Assembly (NCBI GenBank): GCA_947495575.1
Contig: CANLZL010000001.1
Span: forward strand, 372,001-436,000
Reading direction: 5' to 3'
Source of the DNA: an uncultured Nioella sp.
GTDB lineage: Bacteria > Pseudomonadota > Alphaproteobacteria > Rhodobacterales > Rhodobacteraceae
DNA length: 64,000 bases
Position 1 is the stretch's first letter, and each line of letters starts with the position of its first letter. Made by a program: the position numbers and the translations under genes. The notes under the pieces are model-generated. The model saw only the letters and a list, made by a program, of their open reading frames with translations, did not search any database and had not been told where the DNA came from. This document shows positions 27,762 through 35,811 of the stretch, in pieces.

Positions 27762-28793
27762 ATGGCTGCGTCCGAGACAGCGAATTTAACAGTATTTGAC
27801 CGTCTTTCGGAAAAGGCGCGTCTTTTGTTTCCGGGTGTCATCGTTGCCCTGATCGTGGCCGTCACCGCTCAGTTCCTCGCCGAACACTACGGCACGCCCG
27901 CGATGTTGCTGGCGCTATTGCTCGGCATCGCGCTTGGGTTCCTGGGCGAAGAGGGCAAAACCGTTCCGGGCGTTCAGTTTTCGGCGCGAACGTTGCTGCG
28001 TATGGGCGTGGCCTTCCTGGGGGTCCGAATATCGGCCACCTTGATGGCAGGCCTCGGGCTTGAGCTGATTGCCTTGATTGTGGGCGGTGTGCTGCTGACG
28101 ATCCTCTTCGGCCTCTCCATTGCGCGTTTCTTCGGCCATAAGTGGCGGTTTGCCTTTTTGACTGCAGGGTCAGTTGCAATTTGTGGCGCGTCTGCCGCCG
28201 TTGCTATCAGCGCCATCCTGCCAAAAGACGAACGTTCCGAAGAGCGGCTGGCCTTTACGGTGATGGGGGTCACCATCCTGTCCACGGTCGCAATGATTGC
28301 CTATCCTATCTTGGTGCAAGCGTTGGACATGAATGATTTTGCCGCCGGCGTTTTCCTTGGCGGCACAATCCATGATGTGGCGCAGGTTGTCGGTGCGGGC
28401 TTCACAATCTCGGAAGAAGCGGGCGACGCCGCGACCTTGGTCAAGCTATTCCGTGTGGCGATGCTGGCCCCGATTGTTCTGGTCGCCTCGATCCTGATCC
28501 GCAAATACGCTGAAGCCGATCCCGGGGAGAAGCGCCCGCCGCTGATCCCTGGCTTTGTTCTTGGATTTCTGGCGCTTGCGGCGCTGAGTTCTTTCAATAT
28601 CGTGCCGGCCTTTATCACAGAATTTCTGAGCGATCTGTCCCGTTGGCTCTTGCTAACCGCGATTGCAGCCGTTGGGATGAAAACCAATCTACGTCAGGTC
28701 ATGTCGGTCGGAGGGGCCGCCATCGCCCTGATTTTCCTGGAAACACTATTTATTGCCGGGCTTATCTTGGCAGGGATCACGTTCTTGACCTGA
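27762..28793 (+). CDS. YeiH-family (UPF0324) membrane protein, TauZ-like sulfite/sulfate exporter candidate
   Basis: This polytopic membrane protein of 343 aa has about ten spans and the family's VKLFRVAMLAPIVLV and GGTIHDVAQVVGAGF segments. Related proteins sit beside xsc and pta in several taurine and isethionate degraders (TauZ) and are proposed to export sulfite or sulfate; this has not been firmly shown. The ATG at 27762 is used because the TTG at 27714 adds a 16-residue tail unlike the family; a strong ribosome site is lacking for either. Position between pta and soeA fits disposal of the sulfonate sulfur. Confidence 0.8.
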   Translation: MAASETANLTVFDRLSEKARLLFPGVIVALIVAVTAQFLAEHYGTPAMLLALLLGIALGFLGEEGKTVPGVQFSARTLLRMGVAFLGVRISATLMAGLGLELIALIVGGVLLTILFGLSIARFFGHKWRFAFLTAGSVAICGASAAVAISAILPKDERSEERLAFTVMGVTILSTVAMIAYPILVQALDMNDFAAGVFLGGTIHDVAQVVGAGFTISEEAGDAATLVKLFRVAMLAPIVLVASILIRKYAEADPGEKRPPLIPGFVLGFLALAALSSFNIVPAFITEFLSDLSRWLLLTAIAAVGMKTNLRQVMSVGGAAIALIFLETLFIAGLILAGITFLT

Positions 28794-28819
28794 TCCAAAA
28801 ACAATAAAAGGGAGGCCAG

Positions 28820-31681
28820 ATGAATATCCAGCAACCTAAGGTTGAGACCTCGGCGCCGGTAGGCGATGAAGTCAAGCAGACGACTTGTTACATGTGCGCG
28901 TGCCGGTGCGGCATCAATGTGCACCTGAAAGATGGCAAGGTTCGGTATATCGAGGGCAACCGCGACCACCCGGTAAACAAGGGCGTTCTTTGCGGTAAAG
29001 GTGCATCTGGCATCATGCAACACTACTCGCCCGCGCGGCTGCAATCGCCTATGAAACGGGTGGGCCCGCGCGGATCCGGTCAGTTTGAGGCGATCTCGTG
29101 GGAAGAGGCGCTGGAAACAGCAACCGAATGGCTGGGCACAGTCCGAAAATCTGATCCAAAGAAACTGGCCTTTTTCACTGGCAGGGATCAAAGCCAGTCG
29201 CTGACTGGCCTGTGGGCCATGAAATACGGAACCCAGAACTTTGCCGCGCATGGCGGGTTCTGCTCTGTGAACATGGCCGCCGGTGGTCTTTACACATTTG
29301 GTGGCGCGTTCTGGGAATTCGGCGATCCGGATTGGGATTACTCCAAATACTTTATGCTCTTTGGCGTTGCCGAAGATCACGCGTCGAACCCGATCAAGAT
29401 CGGCATGGGCAAGCTGAAAAACAACGGGGCCAAGATCGTTTCGATCAACCCTGTTCGGACAGGCTATAACGCGATTGCCGATGAATGGGTTGGCATTCGC
29501 CCCGGCACGGATGCTCTCTTTGCCGGCGCCCTTATCCATGAGCTGTTCCGCACTCAGCAAGTCGACCTCGATTACCTTATCCGCTACACCAATTCACCTT
29601 GGTTGGTCATTCAGGACCCCGGCGCAGCCGATGATGGTTTGTTTGCGCGAGACGAGGACGGCAACCCACTTGTCTGGTCACGAGATGCTGAAGGATTTGC
29701 CAGCGGCAAGGCGGGTGATCTGAGCGCATCCTTGACCGGTAGCCGTACCCTGGCCGATGGCCGCACTGCCCGCCCTGTATTCGAATTGATGGCGGAACGC
29801 TATTTGGACGAAGAGTACAGCCCGGTCGCAGTTGCAGAAAAAACCGGTATCCCCGCCGATCAAATCAGTCGCATCGCAGCGGAACTGGCGCATGTTGCCT
29901 TCAAAGAAGAAATCGTGATCGAGCGCGAATGGACCGACGCATGGGGCCGAAAGCATGACAAGCTGATCGGACGCCCTGTATCGATGCATGCAATGCGCGG
30001 GATTTCGGCCCACTCAAACGGGTTCCAGACTTGCCGGATGATCCACATCCTGCAGATCCTATTGGGATCAATCGATTGCCCCGGCGGCTTCCGCTACAAG
30101 CCGCCATATCCCAAGCAGACACCGCCCAATCTGTTGCCACATGGCGCTGTGCAAGACATCAAGCCGGAATTACCGCTTGGCGGCCCGCATCTTGGCTTCC
30201 CCCATGGTCCGCAGCATTTGTTGATCGATGATGACGGCAATCCAAGTCGGATCGACAAGGCGTTTAGCTGGGATGCGCCGATGTCCTCGCACGGGTTGAT
30301 GCACATGGTCATCAATAATGCGGCCAAAAAGGACCCTTACGGCATCGACGTCATGTTCATGTATATGGCCAACATGGCCTGGAACAGTTCGATGAACACA
30401 CCGGGCACGTTGGACGCACTGACCGCCAAGGATGAAAATGGCGAATACGTCATTCCCAAGATCATCTATTCGGATGCCTATTATTCCGAAACCGTGGCCT
30501 TTGCCGATCTGATCCTGCCGGACACCACGTATCTGGAACGGTGGGATTGTATTTCTCTCCTCGATCGCCCGATCTCAGAAGCCGAGATGATGGCCGACTC
30601 GATCCGCCACCCCGTGGTCGAGCCTGACCGTGATGTCCGTGGGTTCCAGACAGTATTGATTGATCTTGGTGCGCGTCTTGGCCTGCCGGGCTTTACCAAG
30701 GACGACGGAACGCCGCTCTATCCCGGTGGATATCCGGACTACATCGTAAATCACGAACGCAAACCCGGCATCGGCCCATTGGCCGGTTGGCGCGGCAAGG
30801 ATGGTGAGACGTTCGGGGTAGGGGAGCCGAACCAGAACCAATTGGATCGCTACATCGAAAATGGCGCATTTTTCGAGCATAAGATCGCGCCGGAACATGC
30901 CTATTTCCGTCATGCCAACCGCGGTTATATCGACTGGGGCATCGAAAAGGGCATTCGTATGTCGCCCGACCCCACGATCTTTCAACTCTACTCGGAACCT
31001 GTTCAACGTTTCCGTTTGGCGGCCCAAGGTCACGGTGACCGCCAACCGCCCGCGCGTGCCAAGGACAGGATCGAAACGCATTTTGATCCGTTGCCCTTCT
31101 GGTATGCACCGTTGGAAGAAACGATGGTTGATACCAACACTTTCCCACTGCACGCGATCACGCAACGCCCGATGCATATGTACCATTCCTGGGGGTCACA
31201 GAACGCATGGCTTCGCCAAATCACTGCCGAAAACCGTCTCTATATCCACACGGATGTCGGCAAATCGATTGGCGCCAAAGATGATGACTGGGTTTGGCTC
31301 AGTTCGCATCACGGCCGCATTAAATGTCAGGTACGCCTAATGGACGGGGTGAACCCGCACACGGTCTGGACCTGGAACGCTATTGGCAAACGTCGTGGTG
31401 CTTGGGGCCTGGATGATGATGCACCGGAATCCAATCGCGGCTTCCTGCTCAATCACCTGATTTCCGAGCTGTTGCCAGAACGAGAGGGCGGGTATCGCTA
31501 CTCGAACTCGGATCCCATAACCGGTCAGGCTGCCTGGTTTGACCTGCGGGTTGCGATTGAAAAGGCCGAGGATGGCGCTGGCCATACCGAGCCCTTCTAT
31601 GAGCCAATTGGAACCGGCAACCAGCCTGCATCGCCAGAGAAACTCGCCTATGGCAAAGAGTTCAGAAAGGCCAAGTCATGA
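28820..31681 (+). CDS. soeA: Sulfite dehydrogenase SoeA, molybdopterin catalytic subunit
   Basis: This molybdopterin oxidoreductase of the DMSO-reductase family (953 aa) is predicted to oxidise sulfite to sulfate on the cytoplasmic side. There is no twin-arginine signal, matching the known cytoplasmic SoeA. The N-terminal 4Fe-4S ligands are Cys23, Cys26, Cys30 and Cys58 (CYMCACRC ... GVLCGKG). Further motifs are GRDQSQSLTGLWAMKYG, FCSVNMAAGG, IVSINPVRTGYNAIADEW (pterin binding) and a C-terminal RPMHMYHSWGSQNAWL domain. It starts after AGGGAGG and overlaps soeB by 4 bp. Family and context (Xsc sulfite) make this call strong; a thiosulfate or polysulfide reductase is the main alternative. Confidence 0.88.
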   Translation: MNIQQPKVETSAPVGDEVKQTTCYMCACRCGINVHLKDGKVRYIEGNRDHPVNKGVLCGKGASGIMQHYSPARLQSPMKRVGPRGSGQFEAISWEEALETATEWLGTVRKSDPKKLAFFTGRDQSQSLTGLWAMKYGTQNFAAHGGFCSVNMAAGGLYTFGGAFWEFGDPDWDYSKYFMLFGVAEDHASNPIKIGMGKLKNNGAKIVSINPVRTGYNAIADEWVGIRPGTDALFAGALIHELFRTQQVDLDYLIRYTNSPWLVIQDPGAADDGLFARDEDGNPLVWSRDAEGFASGKAGDLSASLTGSRTLADGRTARPVFELMAERYLDEEYSPVAVAEKTGIPADQISRIAAELAHVAFKEEIVIEREWTDAWGRKHDKLIGRPVSMHAMRGISAHSNGFQTCRMIHILQILLGSIDCPGGFRYKPPYPKQTPPNLLPHGAVQDIKPELPLGGPHLGFPHGPQHLLIDDDGNPSRIDKAFSWDAPMSSHGLMHMVINNAAKKDPYGIDVMFMYMANMAWNSSMNTPGTLDALTAKDENGEYVIPKIIYSDAYYSETVAFADLILPDTTYLERWDCISLLDRPISEAEMMADSIRHPVVEPDRDVRGFQTVLIDLGARLGLPGFTKDDGTPLYPGGYPDYIVNHERKPGIGPLAGWRGKDGETFGVGEPNQNQLDRYIENGAFFEHKIAPEHAYFRHANRGYIDWGIEKGIRMSPDPTIFQLYSEPVQRFRLAAQGHGDRQPPARAKDRIETHFDPLPFWYAPLEETMVDTNTFPLHAITQRPMHMYHSWGSQNAWLRQITAENRLYIHTDVGKSIGAKDDDWVWLSSHHGRIKCQVRLMDGVNPHTVWTWNAIGKRRGAWGLDDDAPESNRGFLLNHLISELLPEREGGYRYSNSDPITGQAAWFDLRVAIEKAEDGAGHTEPFYEPIGTGNQPASPEKLAYGKEFRKAKS

Positions 31682-32421
31682 CCACACTTCCCCAATCCAC
31701 TGGCAAAAAGCTGGGTCTGGTCATCGACCTTGATATCTGTGTGGGCTGCCAGTCCTGCGCGACCAGCTGTAAAGAATGGAATACCGGCGGATATTCTGCC
31801 CCACTGTCAGATCACGACCCTTATGGGGGCGATCCTTCGGGGGCATGGCTCAACCGGATCCACTCATACGAGTTCGATGATGGCCAACAGGCCAAGACCG
31901 TCCATTTCCCGCGCTCTTGCCTGCATTGCGAAGAGCCTGACTGCGTCACTGTTTGCCCAACGGGAGCAAGCTATAAACGCGAAGAGGACGGCATCGTTCT
32001 GGTCAATCCGGATACATGCATCGGTTGTAAGCTATGTTCCTGGGCCTGTCCTTATGGCGCGCGCGAATATGATTATGACGATGGTGTCATGAAGAAATGC
32101 ACGCTGTGTGTAGACCGGATCTATAACGAAACCATCCCGGAAGAAGACCGTGTTCCGGCCTGCGTGCGGTCCTGCCCAACCGGTGCCCGCGCCTTTGGTG
32201 ACTTGGATGATCCGACCTCGGACGTCTCCAAATCGGTGATCGCCCGAGGCGGGTTTAACCTGCTGGATGAGTTTGGCTACAAGCCGACCAATAAATACCT
32301 GCCGCCGCGCAAGGCCGAAGTGCCTGCCGCGCCGGTTGAACGTCAACCAGAGCAAGTTGCCGCGCCCGGCAACACGGCCATCGAGAAGTTGTTCTCGTGG
32401 GTCGACAAAGCGCTGTCGTAA
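31678..32421 (+). CDS. soeB: Sulfite dehydrogenase SoeB, iron-sulfur subunit
   Basis: SoeB is an electron-transfer subunit of 247 aa with four cysteine clusters. The first is CVGCQSCATSCKEWN (about residue 21), the second CLHCEEPDCVTVCPTGA, the third CIGCKLCSWACPYGA, and the fourth is made of CTLC and CVRSCPTGARAFGDLDDP. Its layout matches DmsB/PsrB proteins. It passes electrons from SoeA to the membrane anchor SoeC. The last ~40 residues are a low-complexity tail without clusters. The start overlaps the soeA stop and the gene ends 12 bp before soeC. Confidence 0.9.
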   Translation: MTTLPQSTGKKLGLVIDLDICVGCQSCATSCKEWNTGGYSAPLSDHDPYGGDPSGAWLNRIHSYEFDDGQQAKTVHFPRSCLHCEEPDCVTVCPTGASYKREEDGIVLVNPDTCIGCKLCSWACPYGAREYDYDDGVMKKCTLCVDRIYNETIPEEDRVPACVRSCPTGARAFGDLDDPTSDVSKSVIARGGFNLLDEFGYKPTNKYLPPRKAEVPAAPVERQPEQVAAPGNTAIEKLFSWVDKALS

Positions 32422-32433
32422 GGGAGAGATCAG

Positions 32434-33372
32434 ATGCATCCAGCTTATTCCGTTATCTTCTTCACCACGGCCTCTGGCGCCGGCTACGGCCTGCTCTTTT
32501 GGTTATCTTTGGCCGAGGCCGTTGGCGCGATGCCAGGGGGGCGGTGGCTCTCCTTCGCAATCATTGCCGTGGCCCTAACCCTGATCTCGCTCGGGCTCCT
32601 CTCCTCGACCCTCCACCTGGGTCACCCTGAGCGGGCCATCGGCGCCTTCTTGCAATGGCGATCTTCGTGGCTGTCGCGAGAAGGCGTCGCCGCTGTCCTG
32701 ACCTATATTCCGGCGGGCCTATTGGCTTTAATGTGGCTGTTCAATATCGAAAGCGGCCTATCCAGCATTCTGGCAATCCTGTCGGCGGTTGGTGCGGCAG
32801 TGACCGTCTATTGTACCGGGATGATCTATGGGTCTTTGCGTACAATCCGCCAGTGGAGCCATCATCTTGTTCCCCTGATCTATCTCGGGTTTGCTGCGGC
32901 AACCGGGGCCCTTTTGTTTGGGTTTTCGCTGGCCATTTGTGTCAGTTTGCCGATGTGGACGACCTTGTTGATCCTGGTGACAACAGTGACGGCGGCGGTC
33001 ATGAAAATCAGCTATTGGAAGCAGGTTGACGCTGATCCGGGTCAGTACACTCGTGAAATGGCCCTGGGGATGCCGCATCTGGGCACGGCGCGTCCTTTGG
33101 ATCCACCACACAGCCGGCCCAATTTCGTGATGCGCGAGATGGGGTATTCCGTGGCCCGCAACCATGCCGAAAAGCTGCGTACCCTGACCATGGTGACATT
33201 AATGGGGGCACCTATTGTGCTGACCCTGCTTGCCATGCTCATCGGGTTGACCGGTCTTTGGCTGGCCCTTGCCGTAATCGCTGCGGGTGTTGGAATTGTC
33301 ACTGAGCGGTGGCTGTTCTTTGCAGAAGCGGAACATGTGAGCCAGCTCTACTATGGGGCTGCGCGGGCCTAA
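32434..33372 (+). CDS. soeC: Sulfite dehydrogenase SoeC, membrane anchor (DmsC family)
   Basis: This membrane subunit of 312 aa, with about eight to nine spans, should pass electrons to the quinone pool. It starts MHPAYSVIFFTTASGAGYGLLFWLS and has the DmsC-type loop STLHLGHPERAIGAFLQWRSSWLSREG with the conserved LGHP histidine and WL.RE motif. GGGAGAG precedes the ATG. It is the last gene of the sulfonate operon and is followed by a clear terminator. Confidence 0.89.
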   Translation: MHPAYSVIFFTTASGAGYGLLFWLSLAEAVGAMPGGRWLSFAIIAVALTLISLGLLSSTLHLGHPERAIGAFLQWRSSWLSREGVAAVLTYIPAGLLALMWLFNIESGLSSILAILSAVGAAVTVYCTGMIYGSLRTIRQWSHHLVPLIYLGFAAATGALLFGFSLAICVSLPMWTTLLILVTTVTAAVMKISYWKQVDADPGQYTREMALGMPHLGTARPLDPPHSRPNFVMREMGYSVARNHAEKLRTLTMVTLMGAPIVLTLLAMLIGLTGLWLALAVIAAGVGIVTERWLFFAEAEHVSQLYYGAARA

Positions 33373-33402
33373 ACCGGGGCAGTTTCGACGAAAGCAAAAA
33401 GG

Positions 33403-33433
33403 CGGCCCCTTGCACATCCCGAGGGGCCGTTTT
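33403..33433 (+). terminator. Rho-independent terminator after soeC
   Basis: CGGCCCCT (33403-33410) pairs with AGGGGCCG (33422-33429) and is followed directly by TTTT. It lies about 30 bp after the soeC stop and closes the sulfonate operon ahead of the LacI gene. Confidence 0.85.
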
Positions 33434-33465
33434 CGGTTCAGGGACGGGTGAAAACCCTTCCGAAT

Positions 33466-33481
33466 TTGAATGCGTTTTCAA
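33466..33481. promoter_or_regulatory. LacI-type operator upstream of the LacI gene
   Basis: TTGAATGCGTTTTCAA matches the LacI-family operator pattern TTGAAANCGNTTTCAA at all fixed positions but one, with the usual central CG. It ends 26 bp before the regulator's ATG, so autorepression is likely. No second copy was noticed upstream of neighbouring operons. Confidence 0.65.
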
Positions 33482-33507
33482 TTCTGAGCTTTGAGGAAGG
33501 CGACGTC

Positions 33508-34530
33508 ATGCCGATCAGGAAGCAAAGCAAAGCAGATATCGTTGCCGTGGCCAATGAGGCAGGAGTGTCCATTTCCACTGTCTCGCGCAGTTTCAATCAC
33601 CCGGATCTGGTGAAGCCGCAAACACGCAAAAAGATCGACCGTGCTGTGCGCAAGCTTGGTTATATCCGTAACCGGGCCGCTCAAACCATGCATGGTATTC
33701 GCTCGGCCACAATCGGGTTGGTTGTGCCGACAATTGATCACGCAATATTTGCCGAAGTGACCCAGGCCTTTTCGGACGCCGTTGAACATCATGGGTTTAC
33801 CATTCTTGTGGCCTCTCACGGTTACGACCTTGAGCGCGAATATGCGATTTTCCGGAAATTTCTGGAGCACCGGGTCGACGGAGTTGCCTTCATCGGCATG
33901 GATCACAGTGAAGATTTACGCCAATTGATTGCGCACCAAGACATCCCGGCCATGTCGGTTTGGAACTATGATCCAAGCTCTGGCTACTCATGCGTGGGGG
34001 CAGATAATAAGGCTGCCGGGCGGACGGCTGCGCAATATCTTCTGGATCTGGGGCACCGCGATATCGTGACGATGTTTCCGCCAGTGACCGATAATGACCG
34101 GGCGCGCGCGCGCCGTGATGGGGCGATGGACGCTTTTGAACAAGCAGGACTAGAGATGCCCCAAGCGCGACAGCTAGAGGTCAGCTATAGCATTGCAGAA
34201 GCGAAGGCACGGACAGTTGCATTGATTGAGGCAGACGTGTTGCCGACCGCAATTCTTTGCGGCAACGACATCATCGCGCAGGGCGTACTGCATGGGTTGC
34301 GCAAGAAGGGTATCGACATTCCCGGGCAGGTCTCCGTTATGGGGATAGGTGATTTCCCCGGCTCAAAAGAGATGGAGCCACCATTGTCGACCGTGCGCAT
34401 TCCGGCCCGTGAAATCGGGTCACGGGCCGGAGAGACCTTGGCGCAGGCCATCATCCATCAATCAAGCGATATTGTGCATATTCAATGCGATACTGCTTTG
34501 GTTCCGGGGGGAACCTGTCGGCCTGTCTGA
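33508..34530 (+). CDS. LacI-family transcriptional regulator
   Basis: This is a predicted sugar-responsive repressor of 340 aa. Residues ~8-55 are the LacI helix-turn-helix and hinge (DIVAVANEAGVSISTVSRSFNHPDLV, in part). The periplasmic-binding-like core has ATIGLVVPTIDHAIFAEV, the DGVAFIGMDHS region, PTAILCGNDIIAQGVLHGLR and VMGIGDFPGSKEMEPPLSTVR. ATG 33508 follows GAGGAAGG, and the start at 33448 would include the operator. It is convergent with the mutarotase gene (10 bp apart). It probably controls one of the sugar operons downstream, but which one is not visible from sequence. Confidence 0.9.
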   Translation: MPIRKQSKADIVAVANEAGVSISTVSRSFNHPDLVKPQTRKKIDRAVRKLGYIRNRAAQTMHGIRSATIGLVVPTIDHAIFAEVTQAFSDAVEHHGFTILVASHGYDLEREYAIFRKFLEHRVDGVAFIGMDHSEDLRQLIAHQDIPAMSVWNYDPSSGYSCVGADNKAAGRTAAQYLLDLGHRDIVTMFPPVTDNDRARARRDGAMDAFEQAGLEMPQARQLEVSYSIAEAKARTVALIEADVLPTAILCGNDIIAQGVLHGLRKKGIDIPGQVSVMGIGDFPGSKEMEPPLSTVRIPAREIGSRAGETLAQAIIHQSSDIVHIQCDTALVPGGTCRPV

Positions 34531-34540
34531 CATCCATTGC

Positions 34541-34885
34541 TCAATCGAGGTGAAAAACCTGTTCCATCCGGGCCCACCACTCACCTTCGGCCCGCGTCTT
34601 AAGCGGGGCTTGCATAGGACCGCAAAGCTTCCACCACTCTTGCGTCACCGGATCAGCCGAGACCGCTGCCATATCGGCCTCAAAATCGCTGCCCACATAT
34701 TCCCAATAGCTGAACATCAGCATTTCCGGTTCACGTAAGAAAATCGAGTAATTGGTCACGTTGGATTGGCTGAGGCGGGCCAGAACGTCGGGCCAGACAT
34801 CGGCGTGCAGCCGAATGTATTCGGCCTTGTCCTCGGGCTTTAGCCCGATGACCATTCCCATGCGCTGCACGTTTTTCTTGGTCAT
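34541..34885 (-). CDS. L-rhamnose/L-fucose mutarotase family protein (RhaM, DUF718)
   Basis: This 114-aa protein of the RhaM ferredoxin-like fold interconverts anomers of a 6-deoxy- or L-hexose. Family features are MGMVIGLKPEDKAEYIRLHADVWPDV (catalytic His in LHADVWP), NYSIFLREPEMLMFSYWEYVG, and the C-terminal WWKLCGPMQ and EWWARMEQVFHLD. It overlaps the lactonase by 4 bp with GGAGGGG before its ATG, so the two are cotranscribed. In this context an L-galactose or L-fucose mutarotase is more likely than rhamnose, because no rhamnose isomerase, kinase or aldolase is present. Confidence 0.88.
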   Translation of the reverse strand: MTKKNVQRMGMVIGLKPEDKAEYIRLHADVWPDVLARLSQSNVTNYSIFLREPEMLMFSYWEYVGSDFEADMAAVSADPVTQEWWKLCGPMQAPLKTRAEGEWWARMEQVFHLD

Positions 34886-35721
34886 GCTGACCCCTCCAAT
34901 CCATAAAATGTCGCTGCGGTTGTGCCAAAAACAGCAGCTTTGTCTTCATCTGCCAATGACGCGGTTAGGTCCTGCGCGACGGACAACCAGCCTGGATAAT
35001 CGCCCGCCATTTCCAAGACAGGCCAATCGCTGCCCCACATAAGTCGTTCGGGGCCAAACTCGGCCAACACATGGGTGTATACGGGCTGCAGAGCCGCCTT
35101 GCTCCAACCGGGGCCATGTTCATTGGCCAGGCCCGACAACTTGCACGTCACGTTCGGCAGATCCGCCAATCGGGACATGCCATCGCGCCATAATGGCCCG
35201 GGATCGGTGCCACCCGCGATGACGGGTTTCGCACAATGGTCGATGACAATGGGCAGGTCCGGAATAGCTTTGGCCAAGTTTTCAATCACTGGCAAATGGC
35301 GGGGTTGGATCAACGCATCCAATCGCAAACCAAGGTCTGTCAAATGTTTCAATTGCGCCATTCGGTTGGGTTCAAGCACCCAGTCCGTTTGCTCAACATC
35401 CTGCAACATTGGCCGGATTCCCTTAAATTTCGGATCACCTGCGAGGCGCTCCAACGTCTGCCGCGTATCGGTGCGGTCAAGATCGACCCAGCCGACAACG
35501 CCCTTAATCAAGGAATGATCGGCTGCAAGGGACAGCAAGAACTCGGTTTCTGCCACGGTCGGTGCGGCTTGGACGGCGACGCTCCCGGTAATCCCCATGG
35601 GCGGGGCGAGACTTTCCAGATCAGGGGGTAGGATGTCCCGACGGATCTTGGCGACCTTGTCGCTCATCCAGCTGTAATCGCCCCGGTCAATCCGCCAGAA
35701 ATGCTGATGTGCGTCGATCAT
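34882..35721 (-). CDS. COG3618 amidohydrolase, sugar lactonase (L-galactono/L-fuconolactonase candidate)
   Basis: This metal-dependent hydrolase of 279 aa is predicted to open an aldonolactone. MIDAHQHFWR at the N-terminus is the COG3618 signature; other landmarks are GVVGWVDLDR, FKGIRPMLQD, LPIVIDHCAKP and RLMWGSDWPVLEMAG with the late metal-site Asp. Characterised relatives are L-fuconolactonase, L-rhamnonolactonase and L-galactonolactonase. ATG 35721 has GGAAGGG upstream and is preferred to the track start. It is divergent from the UxaB-like gene and followed by the mutarotase. Confidence 0.86.
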   Translation of the reverse strand: MIDAHQHFWRIDRGDYSWMSDKVAKIRRDILPPDLESLAPPMGITGSVAVQAAPTVAETEFLLSLAADHSLIKGVVGWVDLDRTDTRQTLERLAGDPKFKGIRPMLQDVEQTDWVLEPNRMAQLKHLTDLGLRLDALIQPRHLPVIENLAKAIPDLPIVIDHCAKPVIAGGTDPGPLWRDGMSRLADLPNVTCKLSGLANEHGPGWSKAALQPVYTHVLAEFGPERLMWGSDWPVLEMAGDYPGWLSVAQDLTASLADEDKAAVFGTTAATFYGLEGSA

Positions 35722-35759
35722 GTTTGCCCTTCCCATTGACCGCTTACGAAAGTTGTTGC

Positions 35760-35789
35760 TTGACAGAACCGTATTTAATCATAAAAAAC
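35760..35789 (+). promoter_or_regulatory. Promoter -35 with 19-bp motif shared with 38907-38925
   Basis: TTGACA at 35760-35765 is followed by GTATTTAATCATAAAAAAC (35771-35789), which matches GTATTTAATAATAGAAAAC at 38907-38925 in 17 of 19 positions. The motif is an imperfect inverted repeat (GTATTT...AAAAAC) lying where the -10 and start would be, a repressor position. It sits in the 90-bp divergent gap between lactonase and UxaB-like genes, so it could control both. Confidence 0.55.
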
Positions 35790-35811
35790 CGATAGACGAA
35801 GGAGCGCCCTC

